Shown piece by piece: positions 46,451 through 58,393 of a stretch of 64,000 nucleotides of DNA. The position numbers and the translations under genes are program-made. Below the pieces are notes generated by a model. It was given only the letters and a program-made list of their open reading frames with translations. It was not told the DNA's origin and did no database searches. How positions within the stretch are numbered: position 1 is the first letter of the stretch; every line of letters starts with the position of its first letter. The stretch comes from Sarcomyxa edulis (Eukaryota > Basidiomycota > Agaricomycetes > Agaricales > Mycenaceae), in contig QUOL01000003.1 of assembly GCA_009761415.1 (NCBI GenBank), forward strand, positions 2,294,001-2,358,000. The letters are read 5' to 3'.

Positions 46451-48920
46451 TTACACTAGCCAATAGTAGATACTCCAAAGCAGCCTCCATTTCCCACCTA
46501 ACCGGGTATCTCTTTCTTCATCGTCCTCCTTGTCCTCTTCATCCTCCTCATACTCGTCTCTGACCAAATCCACGGCTTGGACATCGACTAGGTCACTGTA
46601 CCACCACTTTCGACGATGTATTGAAGGACTTGGTTGAGTATCCGTGATAGGCGTCGAGGGGGAAGATGTGGAAGGTGGGGGGAGAGCTGAAAGCGATGAC
46701 CTTGGTCGTTTAATGATCATCCACACGATATACATGACGATTAAGACAGGTATCTCGATGTAGAAGGAAACAAAATCGACTGCTGCGAATCTGGGTATCA
46801 CGGAAGACCAACCTTGGACTGCCAATACGTCAGCCTATATTTGAAGGGCGTAACTTACGGATATGCTGACCTATGATGATTATAGCGACGCTGATAACCT
46901 ACAATCGATGTGACAAGGTCAAGAGAAAATCAACTTCTCTGAATATAGTCAGGACTCACCACGAAAGGTGGACCCCATGGCCACGTCCAGGAAGCACGAA
47001 ACTTTAGCTCACTAAGGGGTCTTCCCTGGCGGGTCCATGCTTTCCTGAACCTCCAACTTGCGAGCCCAATAGATAGCCATGCAATCTAGAAACACAAGAA
47101 TTAGTGCATTGGTCTCGCACTCGTTGCTAGAAATTATGAGACTAATGATACCTGATTCGACACGCCCACGATATTCTGAAGCCAACCCCACAGCTGTCCG
47201 CTTCCGATGAAGCTACTTCCAAAACAGAGCCCACTGATGCTACTCGTGAGCAGTAATGCCGGGAGAGGTACACCGCCGGGTGTTGTCCACGCAAATATAC
47301 GGGGTGCTTGGGGAGGTGCGGTGACGGCCAGTCCTGTCCGATTCAAATTTAGTCTTATAATATATAGCTAGCAAGTAATTTGGGGAATTTCTTACCGTAA
47401 AGAACTCGAGTGCCAGCGAAAAGAGCATGATTGCCCGCTGAGAGCACAGACGTGAGAATGACGGTGTTCATGAAGGAGGCGGCTGCAGCTAAAATCAAAG
47501 AACGATCAGGAAATGCACTAGAGATAAGATCTAAGACATCATACTTGACCCCACCCGCTTGAAGACGATTGTGAACGGGGATGTTGTGGTGGTTTTGTTC
47601 GACAGATTTGGGTAGTCCCAGGGAACTAAATGTCAAAGCGTTACAACTTCGACTCGCACAGGATATCGACGTGTTATGTACCATTCAAACCAATGAGCAA
47701 GATGCTCAGGATATAAAAGAGAAGAATCCTTCAGAGATTCGTTAGATTGGGAGTGTCGTATGCTAATAGATGGTTGCTCACCGCCAGAACACAAATTTGA
47801 CCACTCTGGGCATGTTTTTGGAAGGATTCTTCGTCTCGCCAGCGGTAATGCCCAGACTTTCCGTGCCGCCGTCTGAAGGAATTTATGAGTAACGAACTTA
47901 GAAGATGGAATCTCGATGATACTTACAAGCAAAACTAGCAGTGACGAAAACGCGAGCGAAACCTCCAAAGCCACCAACAAAGGGTGCGCCAGGTATGCGC
48001 CAATTTGCTCCTCCAATGTACGTATGCGACTCGTTCACGCCGACATTGACTAGGATACCTATGATAATGAACACAATGATAGTAGCGACTTTGAGCGATG
48101 CAAGCCAGTACTCTTCGTCGGACGAGGAGAAGTCAGCTCTTTCTGACTTTGTATAAAAACAACCGTCGTTTTGGCATACCTAATTCTCCATAGGCTCTAA
48201 CATGCGCTGCATTGACGCAAACGAGGAAGACCCAGAAAATGAGACTGATTACCCAGGAATGCCAGGGCGTCCAGAATTGCAAGACGAGCTGGGCCGCCGT
48301 AAGATCTGATGCAACAGATACAGCATCGTTGAACCAGTAGTTCCAAGACAGTGCAAAACCGTAGGAAGGCGAGAAAAAGCGTGTGGTATAAGCATTGAAG
48401 GATCCTGGAGAAGAACGTCAGCGTTGTACAATACCAAAGACGCTTTCGTACATACCAGCGACAGGATATTGTGTCGCCATCTCTCCGAGAAGTAGAAGAG
48501 TCACGTAAACCACGAATCCAACTATGGCATATCCTATCAACATGCTGGCGGGTCCACCTTGGGCAAGAGACTTCCCAGTACCCAGAAATAGTCCTGTACC
48601 AATGGTGCTGTATCATAGCAAGAGTTGAATAGAGCTCTCGGGTAAATGAAAGGCTGCTAACAGCTGCTAACGCACCCTGCGATTGCGATCATCTGCACCT
48701 GTCGTGCAGAAAGTCCGCGGTGAAGACCAGTATGTTTCTTGTCGGCAGGTGGAATGGGTAGCACTTCGACTGCCTCAAGTACATCTTCTAAACTTTCTGA
48801 ATACGACGGCGGTTTGTTGATCTGAGTCGAACTTGAAGGCTTCATGGTACCGTAATCCACGCCTTGGGTCTGATGCAGTGGTTTCGAGGAGTGAGTGAAA
48901 AAAGTGGGGTCACTGGCCAT
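46451..48920 (-). CDS. Amino-acid permease, APC/YAT family
   Basis: These plasma-membrane transporters import amino acids with protons. The start (ATG complement 48918-48920) gives a cytosolic tail (MASDPTFFTHSSKPLHQTQG) that is rich in Ser/Pro. The family signature follows: HRGLSARQVQMIAIAG, then after an intron the glycine-rich TIGTGLFLGTGKSLAQGGPA, then YAIVGFVVYVTLLLLGEMAT and FALSWNYWFNDAVSVASDLT. Helices continue through VATIIVFIIIGILVNVGV, FVTASFAYGGTESLGITAGE, VILTSVLSAGNHALFAGTRV and LLTSSISGLCFGSSF to IEIPVLIVMYIVWMII, consistent with 12 helices. The C-terminal tail is long and acidic (DEYEEDEEDKEDDEERD), ending WSIYYWLV. At least nine introns are present. Substrate range cannot be read from sequence. 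Confidence 0.9.
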
Positions 48921-50759
48921 CTTTACAGTTCCACAAGGATACACAGATATAGGGCTAGATGGGTCCACGCCGCTTCATCAGTAGGATTCAATTATTGAGA
49001 GATTTTGAGTCGATTTTTTGAGATTCGAATCCGGATCCAGGATGGTGCAATTCTGAATCATCGACCGGCGAGCCGGCTGGGAGTGACTACCGCGAATGAT
49101 GTGACAGCGTGACATCGCGCGACGTGTTTACCAGCGCCATCAGCAAAACGGCTTATTTCTTGCGGCCTTTTCGAGCCTTTTCGAGCTTTTTGGCTGTCCA
49201 CCAGGTAGAAAGTTGATAAGTAGAACAAGTTCACAAGGCAAAATTCTAAAATTGAATAAGATACATATATGTTATCACAAAAAAACTATGCTAAAATCTA
49301 GTGCATTACTTGGCCTCAAGAATCGGGGTCCAACTACAGATGAGAAAATAAGAGGATGATACATCAATGGTATCCTTGCCTCGAATAGGAGCTTCAGCTG
49401 GTCCCGGTCAGTACTCGACTCCTGGTGGGTCGGAGTGAAGACTTTGAAGTGTATTTCCTAGCAAAATTGAACCTCGTAAGTATCCGGAGTCTGTCAGGCT
49501 ATGTCAGTAAGTGAAAGGTGCATACCTCTAGGATACCAGTACTTCCGTTCCCGTCCTTCGTTGCCGACTCACCGACATCGTGACCATGGTATCCGAGTCC
49601 GCCTTAATTTCGAGTCGAGGCCGTTGGCGTACGAGTTGGCTTCAACGCGTCCGAGTCCGTGAGTGGGGCATAGCTGAGGAGAGCAGAGCTTGGTGGTGGA
49701 AGAAAAAGAAGGACTTCACGTCTGACGTGGAAACGGACTGTGGCCAAACAGACGATAAACACAAACTTTAATTTATTCGCACAACACAAACCATCTCCTC
49801 CTCCACATTCGTCGTCGCACTAGTACTGACATATCTTTCAGCGCTCCGTCTCGCCATTGGCGCTCACATTCTTTATGCAACCGGCATTATTGGCCAACAC
49901 CAACACTCTCGCGAAGCCGCACTCACCGCTCAGGGCATCTGTGCTTGCCCCAGAACTCACCTTCGCATCACACAGCGCCGGCCTCGGACTCAATTTTTCT
50001 CAAAGTATGTTGTTCAGATTGCGGTAGATCTGCTCTCCTGCTAACCATGCATATCCAGGCTGATCAGATGGTCTACGAATTAAGTGAGTCTCACCATTTC
50101 TCGACCTGAAATTCTGTAAAATCCATGTATCTTCCCAATCCTGTCTCGCTGCGTGTCGCGTTCACTAGTGCACCTATTTTATTCGTGATCCCTGCTGTAA
50201 TCCCAGATATTTCTACAGAATGTGCTTTTGTATAATAAAATATAAAATATAAAATTCTTCGCCCGCTTGTCCAACTTGTCACCTTGCAGACCTTTTCAGG
50301 CGAAAAGTAGCCAATCTCTGGTGAGACTTGTTGGTGATTTTGGACATAGCTTGTTGCCTTGCGACTTCGCACCTTTTTGAGACTTGCCCAGTCTTGCCAC
50401 GACTTGACAAGGCCGGGCAAGGAAATTGCCGGTTTACTGATGGCCATCATAAATTTCGCCCAAGCAGTGAGACGCGTAAATGAATGAGACCCTTTGAGGT
50501 GGTGTCTGGAGATAGATTATCTTGCAGGTAGACTTCTAAATCTGACTTCTTAGTAGCTAGCGCGTTTCGCTACTGAGGTAAAAACGAGAAATTCAGAATA
50601 ACGCAAGAATAACCTTGGAATAACCAAGCTCTTCGGCAACAGTGTTGTATAGCATAGTAATAGAAAAGCGAACATTATATACATATACTGTTATAAGCCA
50701 GAGCGTCTAAGAAGCTCTATACGGAGCACTAGGACACAATCCAAGACCATGTGAAAGTA
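48921..50759. other. Gap of 1.8 kb with possible gene debris
   Basis: No intact gene is supported. The left end is the permease promoter. Between about 49410 and 49600 the minus strand can be read as a C-terminal-like piece (GLGYHGHDVGESATKDGNG, STGILE, then TPDTYEVQFC after a possible intron), but no upstream exons connect to it. On the plus strand 49830-50000 is open and Ala/Leu-rich. A CAAG-rich segment lies at 50255-50440. Confidence 0.4.
50255..50440. repeat. CAAG/CTTG-rich segment
   Basis: The stretch is crowded with CTTG cores (GCTTGTCC, ACTTGTCACCTTGCAGAC, ACTTGTTGG, GCTTGTTGCCTTGCGACTT, GACTTGCCCAGTCTTGCC). An AT-rich run of TATAAAATATAAAATATAAA lies at its left edge. It resembles short non-coding repeats seen in mushroom genomes and may be a decayed miniature element; no terminal inverted repeats were found. 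Confidence 0.4.
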
Positions 50760-52124
50760 TCATATATGAGGAATGAAGGTGATCCAAGGAACAGTCTGAT
50801 AGGCTCCGGGAGGGAGCGCCCGAAGTGATAGAAAGGCATCGATAAGCAAAAAAAGCCTAGCAACAATATACATACAGGCTAGTAAGATGAGAATGAATGT
50901 GACGTTGATCTGAACGGTTTTGTTGGCATACTGAGGGTGCGAGTCTTTGAAAATAAAGACGGTGACCAACCAAAGGAGCGGGACGCACGCAATTGTGAGG
51001 GATGAGATACGCCATAACGTTTGCTCTCTGTAGGAAGCGAAGTCGGATGACCATGCCGAAAAATGAAGGAATCCGAACCCCGTTGCAATGACTGCAGAAG
51101 GAACAGCAGCGCGGGAGAAATACCGCTCGTTCGACCCATCCCCGGCGAAAAAGGTCGGGACCTTCTTCCCTCCCCGGTGCATATCTTCTGCCTTATCTCT
51201 GATAGCCATGGAGGCAAACACGGAGACGAAACGACTCGAAGCAACGTTGTGCCACACCATGACTCCGGTGTCGCGGTACGCCATGGCCCTTCCGTTTCTG
51301 CACACATACCCTCTGCTAGAGTTTTCCGCGAGTTCCTTTTTCTGATAGACACGAAAAGGACGCCGGACATTCAGTGGTTTGTGCCACCAAAACGCGTAGG
51401 TCACGAAGTTTAACACGGCGTAGGCAGATGTCACGACCTCCAGTTGCGTACTTGGGAGATGATTTGCAGTACGCGCAAGAAACTGGAGGATGAACCAGGT
51501 CGTTTGGATGAGAATGATGCATTTTGTAAAGATATCGTCTTTACTTCGATCGTTGATCTCGTCATCCGTGATTTTGGGAAAGTCAATAATGTCGTTAGCC
51601 GCTAGGTCCTCTATTCTTTCGGCAGTCAGAGTTTCGATTGAGTTGCTTTCATCATCGAAAAGCATGAATCCTCCCATTATGACAAAAAATCCGTGGGCCA
51701 TAGTCCATCGCCGAGCTGACAATTGGTAGACATGCAAGACCAAACTTTGAGCCTTTTCTATATTTGAATTGGAGGACACTGACAGCTCACCTATGAACTT
51801 TTTTTTCAAGCTACTTGCAACTACACGTTGGCGTAACGCCCACATGATGAGGAGCTCTGGCGCGATCAGTGCGACAATTGTGATCCTGACGCGACGTATG
51901 AAGATATCGAGCTTGGTCTCGTCAATACCTGGGATATTGGGATGAATTGCAAACCAGGTGCAAGAAAGGATTAGGGATAGACAGCTCCAGACGATATCCT
52001 GGATCGTTCTGCAGGCATCATGGCAGGTCGACTGTGATCGAGCCTCAAGAGAAGCAGAGGCAAGGACAGGTAAGCCGTTGATTGCTGGAAGATACCAGAC
52101 TAGGGTAGTAAGGGTGTTCAACAT
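50760..52124 (-). CDS. Polytopic membrane protein, fungal-expanded family of unknown function
   Basis: A single uninterrupted exon of 454 residues. The ATG complement at 52122-52124 is chosen because it gives a signal-peptide-like start (MLNTLTTLVWYLPAINGLPV); an upstream GTG is not a likely start. Family-like blocks are CRTIQDIVWSCLSLILSCTW with FAIHPNIPG, RWTMAHGFFVIMGGFMLFDD, LPSTQLEVVTSAYAVLNFVT and YAFWWHKPLNVRRPF. The C-terminal half has several hydrophobic helices (AVIATGFGFLHFSAWSS; LTIACVPLLWLVTVFIF; INVTFILILLACMYIVARLF). Proteins of this pattern are numerous in Agaricomycetes and have no known role to my knowledge. The frame is intact. Confidence 0.75.
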   Translation of the reverse strand: MLNTLTTLVWYLPAINGLPVLASASLEARSQSTCHDACRTIQDIVWSCLSLILSCTWFAIHPNIPGIDETKLDIFIRRVRITIVALIAPELLIMWALRQRVVASSLKKKFIGELSVSSNSNIEKAQSLVLHVYQLSARRWTMAHGFFVIMGGFMLFDDESNSIETLTAERIEDLAANDIIDFPKITDDEINDRSKDDIFTKCIILIQTTWFILQFLARTANHLPSTQLEVVTSAYAVLNFVTYAFWWHKPLNVRRPFRVYQKKELAENSSRGYVCRNGRAMAYRDTGVMVWHNVASSRFVSVFASMAIRDKAEDMHRGGKKVPTFFAGDGSNERYFSRAAVPSAVIATGFGFLHFSAWSSDFASYREQTLWRISSLTIACVPLLWLVTVFIFKDSHPQYANKTVQINVTFILILLACMYIVARLFLLIDAFLSLRALPPGAYQTVPWITFIPHI

Positions 52125-53228
52125 GATACTGCCAGCAAGGTGAGTTGCGATAATCGTGGCATTTATGTGAACATAGCGCACGAAAAATTTGGAAGATGAT
52201 CTCGAAGATTGCTTTTAGTGACAGATGAGGACTGAAAAAGTAGGTTATGTCGGTATATTGATGTGTTGTACGAAGAGCAATTCAGGCTGTAGACACAGGA
52301 CGTACGGTTTGTAGAGAAGCGAAGAATCAAGCGCTGTACAGCAGAGTTTGTCACCGGGATGATTGGCTACAAAATTAGCATCATCAGGACCTTTGAGAAT
52401 AAGAAATCTCGAAATCTTGAACACTCGAACACTCAAATGTCCAGAGGAACACCTTGAAAGTGCCAATAGACCAGTAAGCCTACTCGTCATCTCGTATATG
52501 CGATACAAGAATCGGCGTTTACGGTTTCAGTTTGCTTGCGGTTTGGTTTCGGTGCTCAACTGCTCCACAAGAAAGACCCCAGCAGAGGACTTGTACATAT
52601 CATGTTTCATGGTCAGATTAAGTTGAATGCGGTTGTGGCGTATGGCGATGCTTACCGTGAGTGATAATTTTCCACCGTGAAGATTAGTATATTTAGGGTG
52701 CAGCAAGACAACCGTTCAGCCCAGAATTTTGGTCGGACTTGACAGCACATATTGGGGTAGCAATGCTGTCGTGACGCAGAGATGATGGATGCACGTCAGT
52801 GAGTGGCTATAGGACGACGAATCGGCGTAAACTATTCCTGGCAGATCTCTTGAGTATTTGACGCTCGATTCGAGTCCGTGCAAACAGGATTCAGGAATCG
52901 TACTTAAGTTTTCCAAGGTGAATAACTGAGAAAGGCCAAGTGCCTTCACGGGAAGGTGTTGTAGAATCAGAGCGGGCATCGAGGACCAGCCTGAGTAGTA
53001 GGTAAGAGAATCAGGATCAGGAGCAGGAGGTACATGCACGACGCCAGGGCTAAAAAAATCGGACCTTAAAATGCCAAGACCACGCACTGTCAACTTAGCA
53101 CAAGCCTAGCCAGAACTCTGCTGTAGGTGTAATCTTCTTCTGTTTCTTTGTTTGTATAATTGTATTGTACTACATATTGTCGTGAAGAGACAAGTCGAAA
53201 TCGGTGGGGGCGTGGATTTCATGTCGGT
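52125..53228. other. Intergenic, about 1.1 kb
   Basis: It holds the promoter of the membrane protein on the left and the 3' UTR of copy C on the right. A minus-strand frame at 52716-53093 is open for about 125 codons (for example MPALILQHLPVKALGLSQL) but starts without a clear ATG context and matches nothing I know. Confidence 0.4.
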
Positions 53229-56200
53229 TTATGATGTGGTCTCCCGGATATTTTGGATCGTATCGTCCGAAAAGATGTGGGGTACTATCACCTCTCCATC
53301 TGGTCCAGAGCCCTCCGAGCCTGTATATACAAACAGGTCAGTCGTGCACAGGAAGGTAAGAAGGGCAAAGGTCGGTACCGTATAGATCCATCCACAGTTC
53401 ACGGACTGACACCAAAACATGCACTCGCTCCTCCCGGTCGCCCCAGTAGAACTCGACACGATCTAGCCACTGGTACGTCCTGCAAAGAATATTTGCCTGC
53501 TCTCTTGAGAAGGGTCCACAATTGTCGCGACTCGAAGTAGAAGGCAGATCAGGCCGAGTACAGGTAACGATGAAATCGAGCAGATCAAGGGCAAGTGTCG
53601 ATCTGTGAATATCACTTATTTCTGTACTTAGCAGAACAAACGCCTGATCAAGTGTGTGGGTTCGACTGTGTTCGAGCCGAATTAGGGCCATCACTACGTT
53701 GTCAAGATTGAGAACCAGTTGGTATCGAGCAATGTGATTGAACGTAGCAACATGCTGAGATACCTCAACGGCACTGGTCAGGTCATCGCTCCACAACCAC
53801 CGGATAAGAGCAGCAATGAACGTTTTGAGGGATGCCTCCGAGGGTTGCTCTTTTGTAAGCATGCTCGTTCCGTCCGAAAATGCCAAACACATTTCGACAT
53901 CAAGATTGGATATAGTGCTCTGTTCCCGAGGACCAAGGATACGGACAAGCGCGACGTCGATATCGACAAGAGGTATGTCTTCTATCGCTCGAGTTTGACA
54001 TAGGAAAAAGAGCATTTCAATCAAAGCTGAGACAGCGTATCTGGATGCGAGTGACCTTACTAGGTCAATTGAAAATCGATCTGGCCGGGTGTTCGCCATA
54101 TGAAGACCGATATGTCCTATGATCTCTCCGAGACTTGGAGAGTCATTATGTGTGGATTCCGAGTGCAGCTTTTTAGTGAGGTGATGGAATCGTACAAGGG
54201 TCACAAGAACACGAGTATCGAATTGCTGCCAGTTTTGTCGTCGACTTTCCATCATACAAATTAGTTCTTCCAACACTGCTATTAACCATTGTCTCGGCTC
54301 AGTCGGACGCAAGAATACCGGCATACTGATGATGGTGACAATATCTTCAGTCGTTGGAGCCTTCATAGACCAGATCCATTGGACAACAGCACGCACGAAG
54401 GATACGTCTGGTTGAGGCACATCGCGGTTGACGAGGATCTTGTCGTGTGTCCTATCCCAAAGACAAAGACAGACAGTAGCTTCCAACTCGGAGGGCGTGC
54501 GATTTATTTCGGAAAATTCCCAAGGAGGCTGAGACTCGGCCAACAACTTTATGACTCGAAGATATTCAGTCTGCGATCTGTTGACATCGCGTAATGACGC
54601 CCTCCATACAGCGTCGAATATACACGAGAATGTCAATTTGATGGTGAGGATCCCTATCTGCCTCTCTTCCTCGGTCCGAACAGTGTCGGCGACTGTATGC
54701 GATACATAGTCTGAGGTGAGTATCTGCAATGTGCGTGTGAGATGCTTCGAGGACCATAGCCGTGAATGCCTTCGTTCACTACGGACTAGGACCGCGAATG
54801 ATCGAAAGAAAACCGAGTGCCAAACATTGTGACCGCTCAAAAGACTCGACTCCCGTCGGGCAGCATCAACCAATGCAAAAAGGAGATCGAATCGGTTCGA
54901 TAGAGTGCATAGAGGGTTCCACAACCTGGCGCGATATGAGAACCCATTATCGAGTGACACTAGAATCACTTACGTGATCCCCGGCCATTCAGTACCGCTC
55001 AGCACTGAGATACATTCCGCAGCGGTTAAATTGCACCGATAACTGGCTTCGGGTGATAAGAGGTGAACGAACGATTGCATCTCTAAGCCTGAGAGTATCA
55101 CAGGAGATTGTCCGGCTTGTCTTTGTTTTAGCAAGACAAGTTCTCGCGTCTTTGAATTCCCACAAATGGAAGCGAGAGCAGCGGCAGCTTGGTCGAGCGC
55201 GTCGTCGTCGTGGGTTGCCTGCAGAGTTGTGTGGTATGCATAATCGACTACGGGGAGATATTGATTGATGCGGTCGTCAATCTCGGTCAATTGTGGCTCT
55301 TCCTGACTTTCCGGTTGTGGGATACGATTGGAGAGTGGAATGTGGGTCGCGACCCAATGCGATGATGTCTGAACAGGATGGAAGAATGGCTCTAGATGCC
55401 GAGCAACCCTGATGCAAAACGGCCGACCTTCCTCACTGGGCTGGGCTTCTGGGTCAGACCCTCGGGAAGTGACTGAGAGCCTGCAGTGCGATACAATCCA
55501 GTGGATCAACGCTTGGACAGAACGTAGTGGTGTTAGGATGTGCTCAACAAACGTGCGGAGAACTTGAGAGAGTGTCGTACGGAAAGGCGAAGTTTCGGGA
55601 TGGCGGTATGTGTGAACCAAGGCATAAGATAAAGTCGCACCTACGGAAAAGATAGTGGCAGCTGAGATTGATGCACAAATGATGATAGGCTGTGCAACAT
55701 GATGAGGTAGAAGGGCGGCAGAGAAGACATTCTCCAGAAGTCCAACAAGAAAAAGGAGGACGGGAATAGTGAGAATGACTGGCAAGGTCTCAAGAGCAGG
55801 ACCCAACAAGACTTCGGCTTGTTTCCATCGTCTGGAGATGTCAGTCAGCTTCTCGTGGGGTTTGCCCGTGGATTTTGTGAGCGTTGCAAGAAAAGCACGA
55901 CCAGCGACAGCCAAAGCAGCTGCAGAGATCTGTTGAAGAAGAACGTTAGATGACTGGATTCTGAAGAAGTCCGAAGACGAACGCTGATGATGAGGGCAAG
56001 AGACCAATACGCGTTGACGCGGACATCTGACGCGTCTGGTACGAATGGAACTGGCGAGGTGATTTGGAGCTGTGATGCCCGCGTACCACTGAGCTGAATG
56101 GTGATCTCTGTAAGGTTGACAAGCAGTTCGTTTGTCCTGGCTCCTTGATCTGGGCTCAGCCTTGTAAGCGAGTCCACAAAAAAGGATGTGACAATGGCGG

Positions 56201-56828
56201 AGAATAGACCGACCTCAACGATAAGTCAATATAGGCATCCTCCAATATCGAGGAACCACTCACAAAGACCAGGAGAACATCTACACTACCTCTCCAGCGA
56301 TCGATTATCAATCCGATACGGCTTAGAGTCGAATTCAGCAAAGGGTTCCAGGCGCTACTGCTTTGCGCTGTCACGGGTGCAATAGATTTGTGAGAAGGGT
56401 CTGATGATAAATCGATAGATTCAGATTCAGATGTTGCTGAAGGATAGGGACGATTAAGACGATGCACCAGCTGCAGCTTGACGGTCGTTCATTTCGCGAA
56501 GTAAGGTTCGGATATCATCTGTATTGCATACAACGTGAGTAGCCTTGAAGCACACATTGAAACGAGTCCGAAACTGACCAGCTACAGCTTGTCGTTCGCT
56601 AATTTGGCGAAGCAGAGCAATCTGCTGTCGAAGTAAATCAGCGACAAGATTGGGAGAACCGCTAGAAAGCAATGAAGTCAGTACAAGTACTACAACGATC
56701 GAGGCATAAACTGACATTTCGTGGGGTTCATTGGTGTCTGCCCTTTCTTCGTCGATACTCCCGGCCTTCGCTGAAGCCTCAGCATCTTCGTGAACGTTAG
56801 TTGGATACATCGCAGGAGAGACGGACAT
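53229..56828 (-). CDS. DUF6535-type membrane protein, copy C
   Basis: Third paralogue, on the opposite strand. The chosen ATG (complement 56826-56828) opens MSVSPAMYPTNVHEDAEASA; the frame is open further upstream to 56990 with no ATG, so an earlier exon is possible. Two consecutive helical exons follow (LVADLLRQQIALLRQISERQ and DDIRTLLREMNDRQAAAG). The membrane region has LFSAIVTSFFVDSL, SLALIIS-ISAAALAVAG, LPVILTIPVLLFLVGLLENV and IIICASISAATIFSVGA. The soluble region has LSPEASYRCNLTAAECISVL and the two modules VVQWIWSMKAPTTED and LIRWLWSDDLTSAVE. The last exon reads GSEGSGPDGEVIVPHIFSDD, after the intron conserved in all three copies. The first-exon reading is the weakest part. Function is unknown. 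Confidence 0.78.
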
Positions 56829-57297
56829 AGGTCGAGGGTTATGTGGTCGAGGGTTATGTGATGTTTTGGAGGTTCGATTTGAAGAATATCCAGTCTCTGC
56901 TTCATCGTGGCTGCCAGAAGTTGGAACTTGGCGACCCGAGATTCGAGAACCAGGACTCGGAGGACTGTCACGGTACTTATACACGTGCACATATTCTACC
57001 TAATTCTTGACCGGGCTCCAGATTATATTGGATAAAGCCATTCATTACACCTATCAATGTCTCTAGGGTTACAACGAAATTCGAAAGCGAAAAGGTGTGT
57101 AAAATAGAAGTGAAACGGATATTGGAGAGCAGAACCAGAAAGCAAGGCTGAAGAACAGAGTCGTGCAGTAGGAAGGGGGGTCCAATCCAATTGAAAAAGA
57201 ATGTAAGATAGACACGGTCCATCAAGAAGGATGCTCCCCCTCCCATCGTTACGTTTGAAAGAAGATACAAGTCCTTGGGCAAAGACATGGCTTAAGA
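56829..57297. other. Intergenic, upstream of copy C
   Basis: Holds the probable promoter or 5' exon of copy C and the 3' UTR of the next minus-strand gene. A 14-base unit containing ATAACCCTCGAC is tandemly duplicated just before the chosen ATG of copy C. Confidence 0.4.
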
Positions 57298-57947
57298 TCA
57301 AGCCCGCCCTCCTTTGCCCCGATTCTCCTTCGCTTCTTCCATTGTTTCCCCGAGTGCTAGCGCTCGAGAATAGCACGCTATCGCCACGAGAGACCAGATA
57401 GTTACATTTGTACCCTGGTCACCCGAGAACCAATAATTGAGTACTGTCGCATGAATGACTTGATGCGAGCTTACCTGATAAAAAAACGCACTAAGGAAAC
57501 CTAGGAAGAACATCACAACGATCCTCAGGATGATACTCCGATGAATTGCAAACGATTTGAGTAGCGGCAACGGATATTCAAGGCAGAGCATGAATATACC
57601 GATTATCATAGTAATAATCGGGAGAATTGGGGCCTTGACAATGAGCGTGATGAAGATGGCCGAGTTCGCCGAAGGCCTACGAAGCAAGACGAGATTATTA
57701 GCTTCCGGGTCATCCCTTCCCTAAGACGCATTGTTACGCACTGAAGCCCTCCAGGGTCACGTAGAGTACCACCTACAAAGTCCCAGAAGAACTTGCGATA
57801 GAAAAACGCCCAAAAGCTCGCCCAGACGGCATCTTGTGGCCTATTTGAGCGAATCGAGACGAAAGAGAATCGCACAACGATTTACTCACAGGCATTAGCA
57901 GAGATAGAGATATACCGGGCGTATTCGTGCCAGACTAGATTTCCCAT
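57298..57947 (-). CDS. Small four-helix membrane protein, DUF7727-like
   Basis: Four exons join in frame from the ATG whose complement is at 57945-57947. The start reads MGNLVWHEYARYISISANA. After an intron comes QDAVWASFWAFFYRKFFWDF and VGGTLRDPGGLQ, then PSANSAIFITLIVKAP, PILPIITMIIGIFMLCLEY, IILRIVVMFFLGFLSAFFYQ and GTNVTIWSLVAIACYSRALA. The end is EETMEEAKENRGKGGRA-like. The RKFFWDFV and DPGGLQ blocks, the position of helices and the EEAK/NRG tail match a small family conserved across fungi that I recall as DUF7727. Function is unknown. The first intron has two candidate donors; only the downstream one (GA-GTAAAT) keeps the frame. Confidence 0.78.
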
Positions 57948-58393
57948 TGCTCAAGAGAACTGGTTGGAGAGGTGCGTGCGAGGAGAAGACGATTGTAGAG
58001 CGCTCGGCCCAAGGAAAATAACAACGAACGAAACGAAAGGCTGCAAGGAAGACTTGCTTCGAGGAGGAGGAGATCGTAGAGAAAATCGAATAAAAGAGCA
58101 CAGCTCGAAAACCCAGACGAAAGACAGAGAAAGAACGGCGATGAAGAAAAGAACACCAAAGGTGAAGTCGGTCACTTTACAAGCCTGATAGCCCAAGATG
58201 TCGGAACTTGATGTCGGACTTTGTATCTCCTTGCTACCAACAGTCACTGCCTGTCGCTGGCAGCTCAAATCTCCCCTTGAATTGACTATAAATCCGACGC
58301 TTGGAAAGCCATTTATATTCGCAGTAATTACGTAGAGCAAATACAAAAATCAATCGATAGCCAAAAGAGCCACCCATGTACCAACTTGCGTCC
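57948..58393. other. Intergenic, promoter of the DUF7727-like gene
   Basis: A minus-strand open frame of 131 codons (57951-58346) contains a hydrophobic run but no recognisable family. It is better explained as leader sequence between two minus-strand genes. Confidence 0.4.

Noticed and set aside
49830..50000. Plus-strand segment read at first as a MAPEG-like membrane protein (RLAIGAHILYATGIIGQHQ).
   Set aside because: It has no continuation of the MAPEG helices, an adjacent frame is equally open, and no start or splice structure supports it.
57951..58346. Minus-strand open frame with a hydrophobic segment ahead of the DUF7727-like gene.
   Set aside because: The well-matched MGNLVWHEYAR start at 57947 makes this leader sequence; there is no recognisable domain and no splice that adds it in frame.
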